Of a DNA stretch of 43,340 bases, positions 15,697 through 23,809 are shown piece after piece. The stretch covers positions 1 through 43,340 of the forward strand of contig UQFM01000007.1 of NCBI GenBank assembly GCA_900540295.1. Direction: 5' to 3'. The stretch comes from an uncultured Oscillospiraceae bacterium. Its GTDB lineage: Bacteria; Bacillota; Clostridia; Oscillospirales; Acutalibacteraceae. Positions within the stretch are counted from its first letter, which is position 1. Every line of letters starts with the position of its first letter. The position numbers and the translations under genes are program-made. The notes beneath the pieces are model-generated. The model searched no databases and was not told the DNA's origin. It saw only the letters and a program-made list of their open reading frames with translations.

Positions 15697-16782
15697 TCAA
15701 TACTTCACCGGATTGGAATCGAGATATTTTTTGACCATCAAAGCCACTTTAAACACAATTGCGTCATCAAATTCGCGCAGATCAAGCCCCGTCAGCTTTT
15801 TGATTTTTTCCAAACGGTAAACCAAAGTGTTTCTGTGCACAAACAGCTTGCGGGAAGTTTCAGACACATTCAGATTGTTTTCAAAGAACTTCTGAATGGT
15901 AAACAGCGTCTCCTGATCAAGCGTATCAATCGAACCGCGTTTGAACACTTCTTTTAAGAACATTTCGCAAAGTGTGGTGGGCAGCTGATAAATCAAACGT
16001 GCAATACCGAGATTATCGTAGCTGACAATGGTTTTTTCCGTATCAAACACTTTGCCGACTTCTAAAGCCACCTGTGCCTCGCGGAAAGAACGCGCGAGGT
16101 CCTTAATACCTTCAACCGTTGTGCCGATACCGACAAGCACATGCGAATAAAACTCTGCGCCGAGGCTGTCTGAAATGGAACGCGCCAATTTTTCAAGGTC
16201 GCGCGGGTCCACGTTCGGCTTCACTTCTTTAATCAGCGCAATATCCGTTTCGTTCAGATTGATAACAAAGTCCTTGCTTTTGTCGGGGAACAGGTTCTGA
16301 ATCACATCGAAAACCGAAATATCCACATGGTCGGTAATACGAATCAGAACCACAACACGCGTTACATCATTGTTAAAACGCAGTTCGCGCGCTTTCAGAT
16401 AAATATCGCCCGGCAGGATATTGTCCAAAATGACATTTTTAATAAAATTGCCGCGGTCGTATTTTTCATCATAATACTGTTTAATACCCGAAAGCGAGAC
16501 GGCCAAAAGCGCTGTATATTTCACAGCCAATTCATCGTCGCCTTCTACAAACACGGCATATTCAGGGTGCATCAATGCGCCGAAGGACTTATAGGCGTAT
16601 CCGTCTGTAACCAGTGTCTCCGCACTCTGAAATACAGCATTCACCTCAGGAGAAAGCACCTCGCCGATTCTGCCGAGCTCACTGCAGGAAATGACCGTAC
16701 CCGATTCATCAATTACACCAATCGTTCTGTCTACGGCATCTGTCATTTGATGCACAATCGTCTGAAAAAGTCTGTTTGACAT
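15697..16782 (-). CDS. CdaR/PucR-type transcription regulator
   Basis: This protein has 361 residues from ATG 16782, chosen for GGAGGG eight bases upstream. Residues 1-130 resemble the sugar-diacid recognition domain of CdaR (QTIVHQMTDAVDRTIGVID). A GGDEF-like middle region covers about 150-270, and the C-terminal 60 residues form the PucR helix-turn-helix (NVSETSRKLFVHRNTLVYRL, then LDLREFDDAIVFKVAL). These regulators control uptake or use of sugar acids, purines or similar compounds in other bacteria. No target gene is obvious next to it, since ftsE lies downstream across a terminator. The ligand is unknown. Confidence 0.85.
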   Translation of the reverse strand: MSNRLFQTIVHQMTDAVDRTIGVIDESGTVISCSELGRIGEVLSPEVNAVFQSAETLVTDGYAYKSFGALMHPEYAVFVEGDDELAVKYTALLAVSLSGIKQYYDEKYDRGNFIKNVILDNILPGDIYLKARELRFNNDVTRVVVLIRITDHVDISVFDVIQNLFPDKSKDFVINLNETDIALIKEVKPNVDPRDLEKLARSISDSLGAEFYSHVLVGIGTTVEGIKDLARSFREAQVALEVGKVFDTEKTIVSYDNLGIARLIYQLPTTLCEMFLKEVFKRGSIDTLDQETLFTIQKFFENNLNVSETSRKLFVHRNTLVYRLEKIKKLTGLDLREFDDAIVFKVALMVKKYLDSNPVKY

Positions 16783-17003
16783 GAAGTCATCCCTCCGTCG
16801 TAGGATTCTACAAATTAACATTTCATTTACTATGTATTTTACACAATGTTTTTTCTTTTTGCAAGGGATTTTTTTAATATTCTTATTTTTTTATTTGCAT
16901 TTTGCCCAAAAAACGCATATCTTTTTGGTGAATCGGTAGATTTCATCGGTTTTTTTCGCCGATTTTCTCACGGTTGCCGCGTGGTACTTTGCCTCACTTC
17001 TTT

Positions 17004-17459
17004 TTATTCCGCATTGCACACCGAGCAAACCGTATACCCCTGCGCGAGCAATTCTTCCAAAGATACATTTTCAACTTCATCTTTGTTTTCCGCGTTCATG
17101 GAAACCGCGTATCGGCAATTGGGGGAATGAATTTTTTTGGAGTTCGTATTTAAAACGAAGCGCTTTCCGTTGTTCGGAGCAGAAACATTTTGCAGAACCG
17201 AAGGTGCGGCAGTTTCGGATGCGGAGATTGTAATTACATCGCTTTCCTCTTCATACCAACGAACGGCAGGTACGGTTGCGGTCAGAGACTCTAAGGTGTT
17301 TAGGGCGGTTTGGTTCAGGTGAATTTGATATAAAAGCAGTCCGAGACTGCACAGCAGACAGGTAAAAGCAAACGCAGGCAATCGGCGTTCCAGCTCCTGC
17401 AAAAACTTATTGTCCTTTTTCTCTGCATTACGGTTTTTCTTCTGTTCTTCTTTGCTCAT
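17004..17459 (-). CDS. Membrane-anchored protein with Cys/His mini-domain (copy 2)
   Basis: This 151-residue protein starts at ATG 17459, overlapping the stop of the preceding gene (ATGA) behind GAGGGGTG. A charged, Lys-rich cytoplasmic start is followed by one membrane helix (about 25-45) and an outside linker. A C-terminal domain reads NTNSKKIHSPNCRYA and ends GYTVCSVCNAE. The pattern IHSPxCxYA plus a final CxxC is shared with the gene just upstream and suggests a small metal site, as in Ada-like or transposon-borne Cys mini-domains. Function is not known. With its neighbour it forms a tandem paralogue pair. Confidence 0.6.
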   Translation of the reverse strand: MSKEEQKKNRNAEKKDNKFLQELERRLPAFAFTCLLCSLGLLLYQIHLNQTALNTLESLTATVPAVRWYEEESDVITISASETAAPSVLQNVSAPNNGKRFVLNTNSKKIHSPNCRYAVSMNAENKDEVENVSLEELLAQGYTVCSVCNAE

Positions 17460-17956
17460 TTCGCACACCCCTCGCAATGCCCGCACAGCGCATACCCATT
17501 ATCCAGATAGCTCTGCAAATCCCCCGCCGAAATATCCGCACGGTTCTCCGGCTTCATGTTCTTGGCATAAGAACAGTCAGGGCTGTGGATTTTTTTGGTA
17601 TTGGTATTCACAACCAACTGCTCGCTCAGCTGTTTTGGTTTTTTCGCCTCGGTAACCTTCTCTGTTTTGGAAGGCGGCACAGTGGATTTTGCCGCCACAC
17701 CCGAGATTGCACTTTCGGCGGCAATAGAGCGCATGGATTCCGACTGGCTTTCCGTCTCCGTTTGGGTTTCGGGTTCACTTGGGACGGAAGACGTCGGCAA
17801 AGGCGTTGCCGCCTGCGTATTGGTTGCCTGCACCGCGGCAATTTGCGCTAAAGTTCTTTGCATATTCATTTGCAGTAAAAAAATCGCAAATAAACAAATC
17901 AGTACAACAAAAAACAAAACGGTGACAAACAGCGTCCGTTTTTTAGACTCGTTCAT
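17456..17956 (-). CDS. Membrane-anchored protein with Cys/His mini-domain (copy 1)
   Basis: This protein has 166 residues from ATG 17956; GTG codons at 17959 and 17965 are alternatives, but AAAGGA best serves 17956 or 17959. It has one membrane helix near the N-terminus (about 10-32), a Ser/Thr/Glu/Pro-rich outside linker and a C-terminal domain NTNTKKIHSPDCSYA ending GYALCGHCEGCAK. Cys and His positions match the paralogue downstream (IHSPxCxYA, CxxC), with one extra Cys pair partner. The domain would sit outside the cell. The role is unknown; metal binding is inferred from the residue pattern. Confidence 0.6.
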   Translation of the reverse strand: MNESKKRTLFVTVLFFVVLICLFAIFLLQMNMQRTLAQIAAVQATNTQAATPLPTSSVPSEPETQTETESQSESMRSIAAESAISGVAAKSTVPPSKTEKVTEAKKPKQLSEQLVVNTNTKKIHSPDCSYAKNMKPENRADISAGDLQSYLDNGYALCGHCEGCAK

Positions 17957-18036
17957 CACCGCCACATCCTTTAATACATCAGAATATGACTATCATACAC
18001 AAAAAATCTGCATTTGTCACAAAACGTGCTGAATAC

Positions 18037-18615
18037 TCACGCTTTTGCAAGAATTTTCTGTAACTGTAAAATTTCGGCGCCGCACGCCTGTGCTTCCTGT
18101 ATATCGTGCGTCACAAACAAAATCGGACGCGTTTCTGCCTGTTTTTGCAAAAGCGCAATCATTTCGGAACGCAAACCGACGTCTAAGCCTTTAAAAGGTT
18201 CATCCAAAAGTAAAATATCGCTTTTATGCGCCAACGCCCTTGCAAACGCAACGCGGCGCTGCATACCGCCCGAAAGCGCAGACGGCAAACTGTCCGCCTC
18301 TTTCGCCAACCCCACTGCGGAAAGCCAATGCCGCGCTGATTCTGTATCGCACACGGTTTTCACATTTTCGAGCGCGGTTGCCCAAGGCAGTAAACGGTTT
18401 TCCTGAAACATAAAGGTATAGTTTTTCGGTATACCGTTGATTTTACCGCTTTGCGGTGTTTCCAAGCCGCAAAGCAAACGCAAAAGCGTGGTTTTGCCGC
18501 CGCCCGATTCGCCCATCAGCACCGTGACGCCGTGCAAATGCAGTGTACAGGACAAATCCGAGAAAACGGTTTTGTCCGCATATGCCATATATACATTTTG
18601 AAAATCGACTGTCAC
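18037..18615 (-). CDS. ABC transporter ATPase (NitT/TauT type, short)
   Basis: This 192-residue ATPase has Walker A GESGGGKTT, a Q-loop in FMFQENRLLPW, signature ALSGGMQRR, Walker B ILLLDEPFKG and a switch His in VTHD. QENRLLPW is typical of ATPases for nitrate, sulfonate and similar importers. It is about 50 residues shorter than usual because the C-terminal part after the switch region is missing. It overlaps the permease gene by four bases and would power that importer. The substrate is not identifiable. Confidence 0.88.
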   Translation of the reverse strand: MTVDFQNVYMAYADKTVFSDLSCTLHLHGVTVLMGESGGGKTTLLRLLCGLETPQSGKINGIPKNYTFMFQENRLLPWATALENVKTVCDTESARHWLSAVGLAKEADSLPSALSGGMQRRVAFARALAHKSDILLLDEPFKGLDVGLRSEMIALLQKQAETRPILFVTHDIQEAQACGAEILQLQKILAKA

Positions 18616-19409
18616 GCTTTGCCCTCCCTTTTGGCTTTCCCCGAAATTTTTTCGACCGTAAAGACAATCCCTTTTTCAAACAGCATGCTCAGCAAAATAA
18701 CGACTGCCGTCCACGCAAATAAATCCGCCGTTTCCAAATAGACCTTGGCATTATACAGCTGTGCACCGACGGAATTGAACGGCGTACTGATGACCTCTGC
18801 GGCAATGCCCGCCTTCCATGCAAATCCGACAGCTGTGGTCAGTGCGGTAAGCAGAGTCGGCAGTACACTCGGTATATAAATGCGGCGCAAAATTTGCATC
18901 GGCGAAAAGCCGTATACTTTTGCCATTTCCAAAAGCAACGGGTCTGTCTCGCGGACAGCGGTGGTTAAATTCGCCCAAACAATCGGCAAAACCATTAAAA
19001 ACGAAATGAACACAGGCACCTGTGCTTTGGTCATCCATACAAGCGCCAAAATAATGAAGGACACCACGGGTGTGGTTTTTATGACGGTCAGCATTGGTCT
19101 GAACAGCGTATACAAAGCTTTTGACGCACATGTCAGCACAGCAAGCACTGCGCCCGCCAATACGCCAAAAAAATACCCTTTCATAATGCCAAACAGGGAC
19201 GAAACCGTTTTTACCCAAAAGTCCGCCGTTACAACCAATTCGGCAATTCGCTTTGCAACAGAGAGCGGTGAAGCGATTAAAACATCTTTTCCGACCGCCC
19301 GATACAGAATTTGCCAAATACAAAGCCATACGGATACTGAAATCAGTATCCGTATGCACTTCGGTATATGCCGTTTTTTACAAGTCTTATACGCCATACC
19401 AGAAATCAT
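18612..19409 (-). CDS. ABC transporter permease (NitT/TauT type)
   Basis: This membrane protein has about 265 residues and roughly six helices. The cytoplasmic EAA loop is visible as RETDPLLLEMAKVYGFSPMQ with downstream RIYIPSVLPTLLTAL, typical of binding-protein-dependent permeases of the nitrate/taurine family. The start is uncertain: ATG 19409 or 19397, both inside the 3' end of the binding-protein gene and with poor ribosome sites, suggesting translational coupling. It lies between the binding protein and ATPase of the same importer. Confidence 0.87.
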   Translation of the reverse strand: MISGMAYKTCKKRHIPKCIRILISVSVWLCIWQILYRAVGKDVLIASPLSVAKRIAELVVTADFWVKTVSSLFGIMKGYFFGVLAGAVLAVLTCASKALYTLFRPMLTVIKTTPVVSFIILALVWMTKAQVPVFISFLMVLPIVWANLTTAVRETDPLLLEMAKVYGFSPMQILRRIYIPSVLPTLLTALTTAVGFAWKAGIAAEVISTPFNSVGAQLYNAKVYLETADLFAWTAVVILLSMLFEKGIVFTVEKISGKAKREGKA

Positions 19410-20367
19410 TGCCCGGCAGTTTTCCGCCGACGGCTTTTTTATCCGCATTCAAAAGCACCGTCAAATTCTCTGTTGCAATTTTCTGCATATCCGCGCCTGT
19501 CACACAGGTGATACTGCAACGCGGAATTGCCTGTTTGGCAACTGCGGCTTTGGGAATAATGCCATACTGCTCACAAAGTGCCGCCGTACCGTCTACATCC
19601 GAGGCGGTAAAGTCCACAGAGGTTTTGTATTCCGCTAACAAAGCGTCAATTGCCGCTTTGTTTTGCGAAACGTAATCTTTTTTCGCTACAATACAGCCCA
19701 TAGCAAGCGAAACCCCCGAAGCACTTTCAAATGCCGCAGATAAGTCTAAAACATTTTTAAGCAATTTGTTTTGGAGCATTGCGGCGGTCACATTCGGTTC
19801 AGGCAGTAAAAACACACGCGTGTCCTCGGCATCCGCCGCCGCGGCAAGCGCCGCAACCTCGGCGTGCTCGGATTTGAATTCAACGGTGACTTCGTTCTTT
19901 AAGCCGTTTTTCTCCAAAAGATAATTCAAAACATATTCAGGCGTAGCGCCTTGCCCTGCCAAAACAACGGTTTTACCGCGCAGTGCGCTGATGTCTGCCA
20001 CTTCATTTGCGGACAGCATATATAACGTACCCAGCGTGTTAATCGCAAGCATTTGTATATTGCCGTTCAGCTTATTATACAGAACCGATGCCATGTTCAA
20101 CGGGCAAGCCGCAACATCAAAATTGCCTGCCGCCATGCCGCTTAACACCTCGGTCGGGTCGGCGCACAGCGTTACCGCGTAATTGTTTGCCGCATTGCCC
20201 GCGTCATTTTCCTGCATAAGCTTCACCGTGCCGATACCCGTAGGTCCTTTGAGTGTGGCTATACGGATATTTGCTTTTTCCTGCGGGGGCTCCTTATCCT
20301 TGGCACCGCAGGCCGCAAGCGAAACGACAAGCACCAAAGCCAGCAGTAAAGACAGTACTTTTTTCAT
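19387..20367 (-). CDS. ABC transporter substrate-binding lipoprotein (NMT1/SsuA-like)
   Basis: This 326-residue lipoprotein has signal peptide and lipobox LAAC (Cys20). The mature part starts with an IRIATLKGPTGIGTVKLM strand-helix and contains ADPTEVLSGMAAGNFDVAA and LRGKTVVLAGQGATPEYVL, as in SsuA/NMT1-type binding proteins. The C-terminus continues through NDFWYGV. It captures a small solute outside the cell for the permease and ATPase downstream. The ligand is unknown. It overlaps the Crp/Fnr gene by four bases, so regulator and importer share an mRNA. Confidence 0.88.
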   Translation of the reverse strand: MKKVLSLLLALVLVVSLAACGAKDKEPPQEKANIRIATLKGPTGIGTVKLMQENDAGNAANNYAVTLCADPTEVLSGMAAGNFDVAACPLNMASVLYNKLNGNIQMLAINTLGTLYMLSANEVADISALRGKTVVLAGQGATPEYVLNYLLEKNGLKNEVTVEFKSEHAEVAALAAAADAEDTRVFLLPEPNVTAAMLQNKLLKNVLDLSAAFESASGVSLAMGCIVAKKDYVSQNKAAIDALLAEYKTSVDFTASDVDGTAALCEQYGIIPKAAVAKQAIPRCSITCVTGADMQKIATENLTVLLNADKKAVGGKLPGNDFWYGV

Positions 20368-21017
20368 TTTCGTTCATCCTTTACAAATAATTTTATATTT
20401 TTGCCGCTGTGCCGCAGTTTACCGTCCGCAGACAGGCTGTCCAAAGCACGGTAAATTCCCGCACGGCTGACATTGATTTGCCTGGAGAGTTCCGTCGCGG
20501 AAACACCGCTGACCAAACCGTTTTCATCACAAACAGACAAAAGATACTGTAATAATTTTTCCGCACCGTTCGGCGCAGTATACGCCTCTATCTTCGTATT
20601 CAAAAAATAAATACGGTTGGAAAGATACCGCACATACGCCGCGGCAAACTGTGCGTCGGTTTGCATCAGACGGTCTATGCCCGATTTTTCAAGAAACAGT
20701 ACTTTACAGTCCGTTTTCGCAACAATCGTATTTACAAACCGTTCCGCATCGCTGTACAGAACAACCGCCCCGAACTGCATCCCCTGTTTTAAAACGCTTA
20801 CGGTAACGTGGTCTTTCGTTACGCGCGCTTCACCCTTTAAAAGCACGCCGATACATTTCTCCGTGCTTTCGGGAGAATACAAAATCGCGTCTTTCGGAAA
20901 TTGCTGTACGCGCGCACCGTGTAGGAGCAGAAACGACAATTTTTCGGCAGGAACGGCAGAAAAAAGGTCGGATTTCTGCAAAACAGAAATGCATTGCTTT
21001 TGCGTAGAATCTGTCAT
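20364..21017 (-). CDS. Crp/Fnr family transcription regulator
   Basis: This protein has 217 residues from ATG 21017 behind AGAGGAAG; a longer frame to 21122 runs through the promoter and is rejected. Residues 1-130 form a cyclic-nucleotide-binding-like beta barrel (FPKDAILYSPESTEKCIGVLL), with no canonical cAMP-binding Arg-Ser signature and no Fnr Cys cluster. A dimer helix follows, then a C-terminal winged HTH (ATELSRQINVSRAGIYRALD). It is the first gene of the operon with the ABC importer and probably regulates it. The signal may be the imported compound or redox state; the sequence does not say. Confidence 0.88.
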   Translation of the reverse strand: MTDSTQKQCISVLQKSDLFSAVPAEKLSFLLLHGARVQQFPKDAILYSPESTEKCIGVLLKGEARVTKDHVTVSVLKQGMQFGAVVLYSDAERFVNTIVAKTDCKVLFLEKSGIDRLMQTDAQFAAAYVRYLSNRIYFLNTKIEAYTAPNGAEKLLQYLLSVCDENGLVSGVSATELSRQINVSRAGIYRALDSLSADGKLRHSGKNIKLFVKDERK

Positions 21018-21054
21018 ATCTTCCTCTTTTTGTCTCATTTGATACAATAATGGG

Positions 21055-21083
21055 AGTTTAACATAAAAAATCAGATTCGTCAA
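21055..21083 (-). promoter_or_regulatory. Sigma-A promoter of the Crp/Fnr-ABC operon
   Basis: On the minus strand TTGACG (21078-21083), a 17-base spacer and TAAACT (21055-21060), with transcription expected to start near 21048, about 30 bases before the ATG at 21017. The remaining gap up to 21388 is AT-rich. It holds an inverted pair CGGTACG (21231) / CGTACCG (near 21285) and a TATAAT at 21368, but no further gene. Confidence 0.7.
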
Positions 21084-21388
21084 TACTTTACAGGTAATAA
21101 AAATTTCTTTAATTTGTGACATTCAACAACGAGCCTCCCTATTTATTGTGTATATTATATATTGTTTTTAGATAATAACCGTGTTATTCTATAAATAGTT
21201 CATAAATCATTTTACAAATTCAGCTGTTTTGCGGTACGGACAGCTTGGGGATGTTGGGGAATTTAATAAAAATACTATCCGAAGATCGTACCGTTTATTA
21301 CGGTGCAGTCTTTTTATATAACAGGGGTGAATCCAATGTACAGAGATTAAATCTAAATCGCTGACTATATAATGAAAGAGGTATCATT

Positions 21389-22015
21389 ATGAAAAAGCTT
21401 ATGACGGTTATTTTGACCCTTGTATTGCTGACATGCAGTACCACGCCCGCTTTTGCGGTACCGAATGAACCAACCTTAGAAGACTACAGAGCCATTGCCA
21501 GCCGCATTTTAGAAGAATATCAGGTTGCAGAATTTACGAAATATCAGTTGTTTAATATTCCCGATATGACATTGGAAGAATACGAAGCATATATAAAAAA
21601 CATAGCTCTTACCAATGCATATGGATTAGGGTTGATTGAAACAGAAGATGTTTCCGAACAAATTCAGTTGTTTGGCGGTATCTCTCCGCATGTCATTTTT
21701 CTCAGAAAGACGTACGACGAAAGTAAATATTTTAATCAATACTTCAAAGTGCACGCTACATATGAGGTTGTTACCCCGGATGGCACAAATGATCCGCCTT
21801 GGACGGAAAATGCAAGAGATATGTATGGCTTTGTTACAGCGTTAGGCAGTACAATCGGATATACTTATCAGCAATATTCCGCCTATGCGACTTACAATTC
21901 GGACGGTACGTTTACCTGCAAAGCCACAGGACATTGGCATCGCACAGGCGGTGGTGTAGATACAGATATGGGCGATATCATCCTCACTGTAACTTTCGGA
22001 AAAAATCATCTTTAA
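21389..22015 (+). CDS. Secreted protein of unknown function
   Basis: This 208-residue protein has a clear signal peptide (KKLMTVILTLVLLTC, cleavage after AFA near residue 23). The mature protein begins with an acidic helical region (LEDYRAIASRILEEYQ) and continues into a beta-rich half with many Tyr, Thr and Gly residues (GYTYQQYSAYATYNSDGTF) and a His-containing GHWHRTGGG. No known domain was recognised. The ribosome site AGAGG lies seven bases before the ATG. The DNA is more AT-rich than neighbouring genes and lies on the opposite strand, which suggests recent acquisition. It is followed after 30 bases by a membrane protein gene. Confidence 0.6.
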   Translation: MKKLMTVILTLVLLTCSTTPAFAVPNEPTLEDYRAIASRILEEYQVAEFTKYQLFNIPDMTLEEYEAYIKNIALTNAYGLGLIETEDVSEQIQLFGGISPHVIFLRKTYDESKYFNQYFKVHATYEVVTPDGTNDPPWTENARDMYGFVTALGSTIGYTYQQYSAYATYNSDGTFTCKATGHWHRTGGGVDTDMGDIILTVTFGKNHL

Positions 22016-22045
22016 GTATCTGCAAAACAGTATGGAGGGAGTTTC

Positions 22046-22522
22046 ATGTCATATTCACTTTCTTACAAGCAACAAAATCTGATTTGGATTGCACGACTGG
22101 GTATTGGAATACAATTGGCCTTGTTGGTATTCCTTTTTGCGGATACTGTTCTTTACTATTATTATGTATTAGGACAGTTACCCGAACTTTTAATGATTAT
22201 ATATCATCCAATATATGTAATCTCCCGCTATCTCTTTCCCCTTTTCCATTTGATTTGTCTCCCCTGCGCCGCCAAATGGTTTCCGAAAAAGGATGTACTG
22301 CGGAAGACATTACTAACGGGGTTTTTGAGCAGTGCAATTCTCTATATATGCAATAATATCTATCGCGAACACCTCATCGACTATGTTTTAACGCCATTTG
22401 TTACAAAATATTCTATGCCGTGGTGTTTCTTGCTTGCTTTGCCGTACATTCCGATTTTTACTGTCATTTTAATTTTTGAAATGCGAATCTCTGCTAAGAA
22501 ATATCGTAACTGCGAAGAATAG
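22046..22522 (+). CDS. Four-helix membrane protein of unknown function
   Basis: This 158-residue hydrophobic protein has predicted helices at about 14-36, 48-72, 86-105 and 122-145, and basic loops (PKKDVLRK; ISAKKYRNCEE at the end). The ATG at 22046 has GGAGG seven bases upstream. It lies 30 bases after the secreted-protein gene and ends before a terminator at 22611-22637, so the two probably form one transcript. No family was recognised. Composition is AT-rich like its partner. Confidence 0.6.
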   Translation: MSYSLSYKQQNLIWIARLGIGIQLALLVFLFADTVLYYYYVLGQLPELLMIIYHPIYVISRYLFPLFHLICLPCAAKWFPKKDVLRKTLLTGFLSSAILYICNNIYREHLIDYVLTPFVTKYSMPWCFLLALPYIPIFTVILIFEMRISAKKYRNCEE

Positions 22523-22604
22523 TTTAAAAATTTGCACATTTAAACGCGCCCTTTAGTGAACAGAACCCGTTTTCTTAAGGGGACGTTTGTAAAACCAACA
22601 GTTG

Positions 22605-22643
22605 CAAAAAAGACGGTTGCCAAAACAGCAACCGTCTTTTTAT
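22605..22643. terminator. Bidirectional terminator
   Basis: AGACGGTTGC (22611-22620) pairs perfectly with GCAACCGTCT (22628-22637), with A-run on the left and T-run on the right. It ends the plus-strand gene at 22522 and, on the minus strand, the amino acid transporter operon ending at 22655. Confidence 0.88.
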
Positions 22644-22654
22644 ACATAAAAATA

Positions 22655-23002
22655 TCAGTCCGTTATAACGGATTTCTTTTTTCCGTTTTTATTTCTCGGA
22701 TATTCCCGAATTCGTGTGACATATTCCAAATTTATCAGCTGTTTCTGCCCGCGCATATCCTCAAGCAATACGCCACCGTTCCCGACCTCTTTAATAACGC
22801 CCTGAATACTTCCGTCATTTGCGGCAAGCGTATAGATAATGCACTCTTGGTTTATAAACTGCCTTGCAAAGGTTTCCATTGCTACAAGCTCCTTTTTCTG
22901 TTTGCGTATATGATGTGCGGCAACTGCTTTCATCTGCTTTTTTCTCGGCAGAATGACAAACAGAAACCAGCACAAAAACAAAACAAGCACATAATATTTC
23001 AT
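22655..23002 (-). CDS. Small membrane-anchored protein, DUF6897-like C-terminus
   Basis: This 115-residue protein has one N-terminal membrane helix (about 3-20) followed by a basic stretch (PRKKQMKAVAAHHIRKQKK). A small Sm-like beta domain follows: QFINQECIIYTLAANDGSIQ, GVIKEVGNGGVLLED and VTRIREYPRNKNGKKK. The last part resembles DUF6897, a Clostridia protein family of unknown role. The helix plus small domain also recalls YajC, but the YajC core motif is absent. The gene starts 12 bases after the ATPase gene of the amino acid importer and is co-transcribed with it. Confidence 0.6.
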   Translation of the reverse strand: MKYYVLVLFLCWFLFVILPRKKQMKAVAAHHIRKQKKELVAMETFARQFINQECIIYTLAANDGSIQGVIKEVGNGGVLLEDMRGQKQLINLEYVTRIREYPRNKNGKKKSVITD

Positions 23003-23014
23003 GCGGATATGCCT

Positions 23015-23809
23015 CTACAGCACTTTGGAAAGGAATTCCTGTAAACGTGCATTTTGCGGGTGGTTGAATACGGCGTCGGGTGTGCCCTGCTCTAAGATTT
23101 TACCGTCATCCATGAACAGCACACGGTCGCCGACCTCACGGGCAAAGCCCATTTCATGCGTGACCACAACCATCGTCATGCCGCTGGTCGCCAAATCTTT
23201 CATAACATCCAATACCTCGCCGACCATTTCGGGATCCAATGCCGAGGTAGGCTCATCAAACAGCATCACATCGGGATTCATGGCAAGCGAGCGCACAATC
23301 GCCACACGCTGTTTTTGCCCGCCCGACAGCTGTGACGGGTACGCGTCCGCCTTATCGGAAAGCCCGATGCGCTCCAACAGCTTCAGGGCATTCTCTTTCG
23401 CTTCCGCTTTGATTTGCGCGGCAGATTTTAACGCCGCGTCCGCCGTGCCCGATTTTTTGGAAGCGCGCTTTAATTTCCGCATTTTCTTTTTCTGTGTCAA
23501 TACGGGCGCTAACGTAATGTTGTCAAGCACCGTCATATTGTTAAACAAATTGAAATGCTGAAACACCATGCCGATATTTTGACGCTGTTCGTTGATATCC
23601 ACCTTCATGTCCGTCAAGTCCACGCCGTGATATAAAACCTGCCCCGAGGTGGGGTCCTCCATACAGTTTAAGCACCGCAAAAGTGTGCTTTTGCCTGAGC
23701 CTGACGGCCCGATGATAACCACCTTTTCGCCCTGCTCAATCGTCAAATCAATTCCCTTTAATACCTGTAAATCACCAAAGCTTTTGGTCAGGTTAACGAC
23801 CTCTATCAC
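23015..23809 (-). CDS. Polar amino acid ABC transporter ATPase (GlnQ-like)
   Basis: This 264-residue ATPase has Walker A GPSGSGKST, signature LSGGQKQRV, Walker B VMLFDEPTSALDPE and switch VVTHEMGFA. CLNCMEDPTSG and FNNMTVLDNITLAP are typical of GlnQ/ArtP-type importers of polar amino acids. An insertion of about 25 Lys/Ala-rich residues (KKKMRKLKRASKKSGTADAA) precedes the helical domain and is unusual for the family. It overlaps the permease gene by 17 bases. Confidence 0.92.
   Translation of the reverse strand: MIEVVNLTKSFGDLQVLKGIDLTIEQGEKVVIIGPSGSGKSTLLRCLNCMEDPTSGQVLYHGVDLTDMKVDINEQRQNIGMVFQHFNLFNNMTVLDNITLAPVLTQKKKMRKLKRASKKSGTADAALKSAAQIKAEAKENALKLLERIGLSDKADAYPSQLSGGQKQRVAIVRSLAMNPDVMLFDEPTSALDPEMVGEVLDVMKDLATSGMTMVVVTHEMGFAREVGDRVLFMDDGKILEQGTPDAVFNHPQNARLQEFLSKVL

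Noticed and set aside
16822..17003. Terminator after the gene ending at 17004
   Set aside because: ATCGG/CCGAT repeats occur, but no consistent stem followed by a T-run on the minus strand could be drawn.
18751..19359. 202-residue frame within the ABC permease gene
   Set aside because: It is a same-strand shifted frame of a clear permease; composition is Cys/Arg-rich and unlike a real protein.
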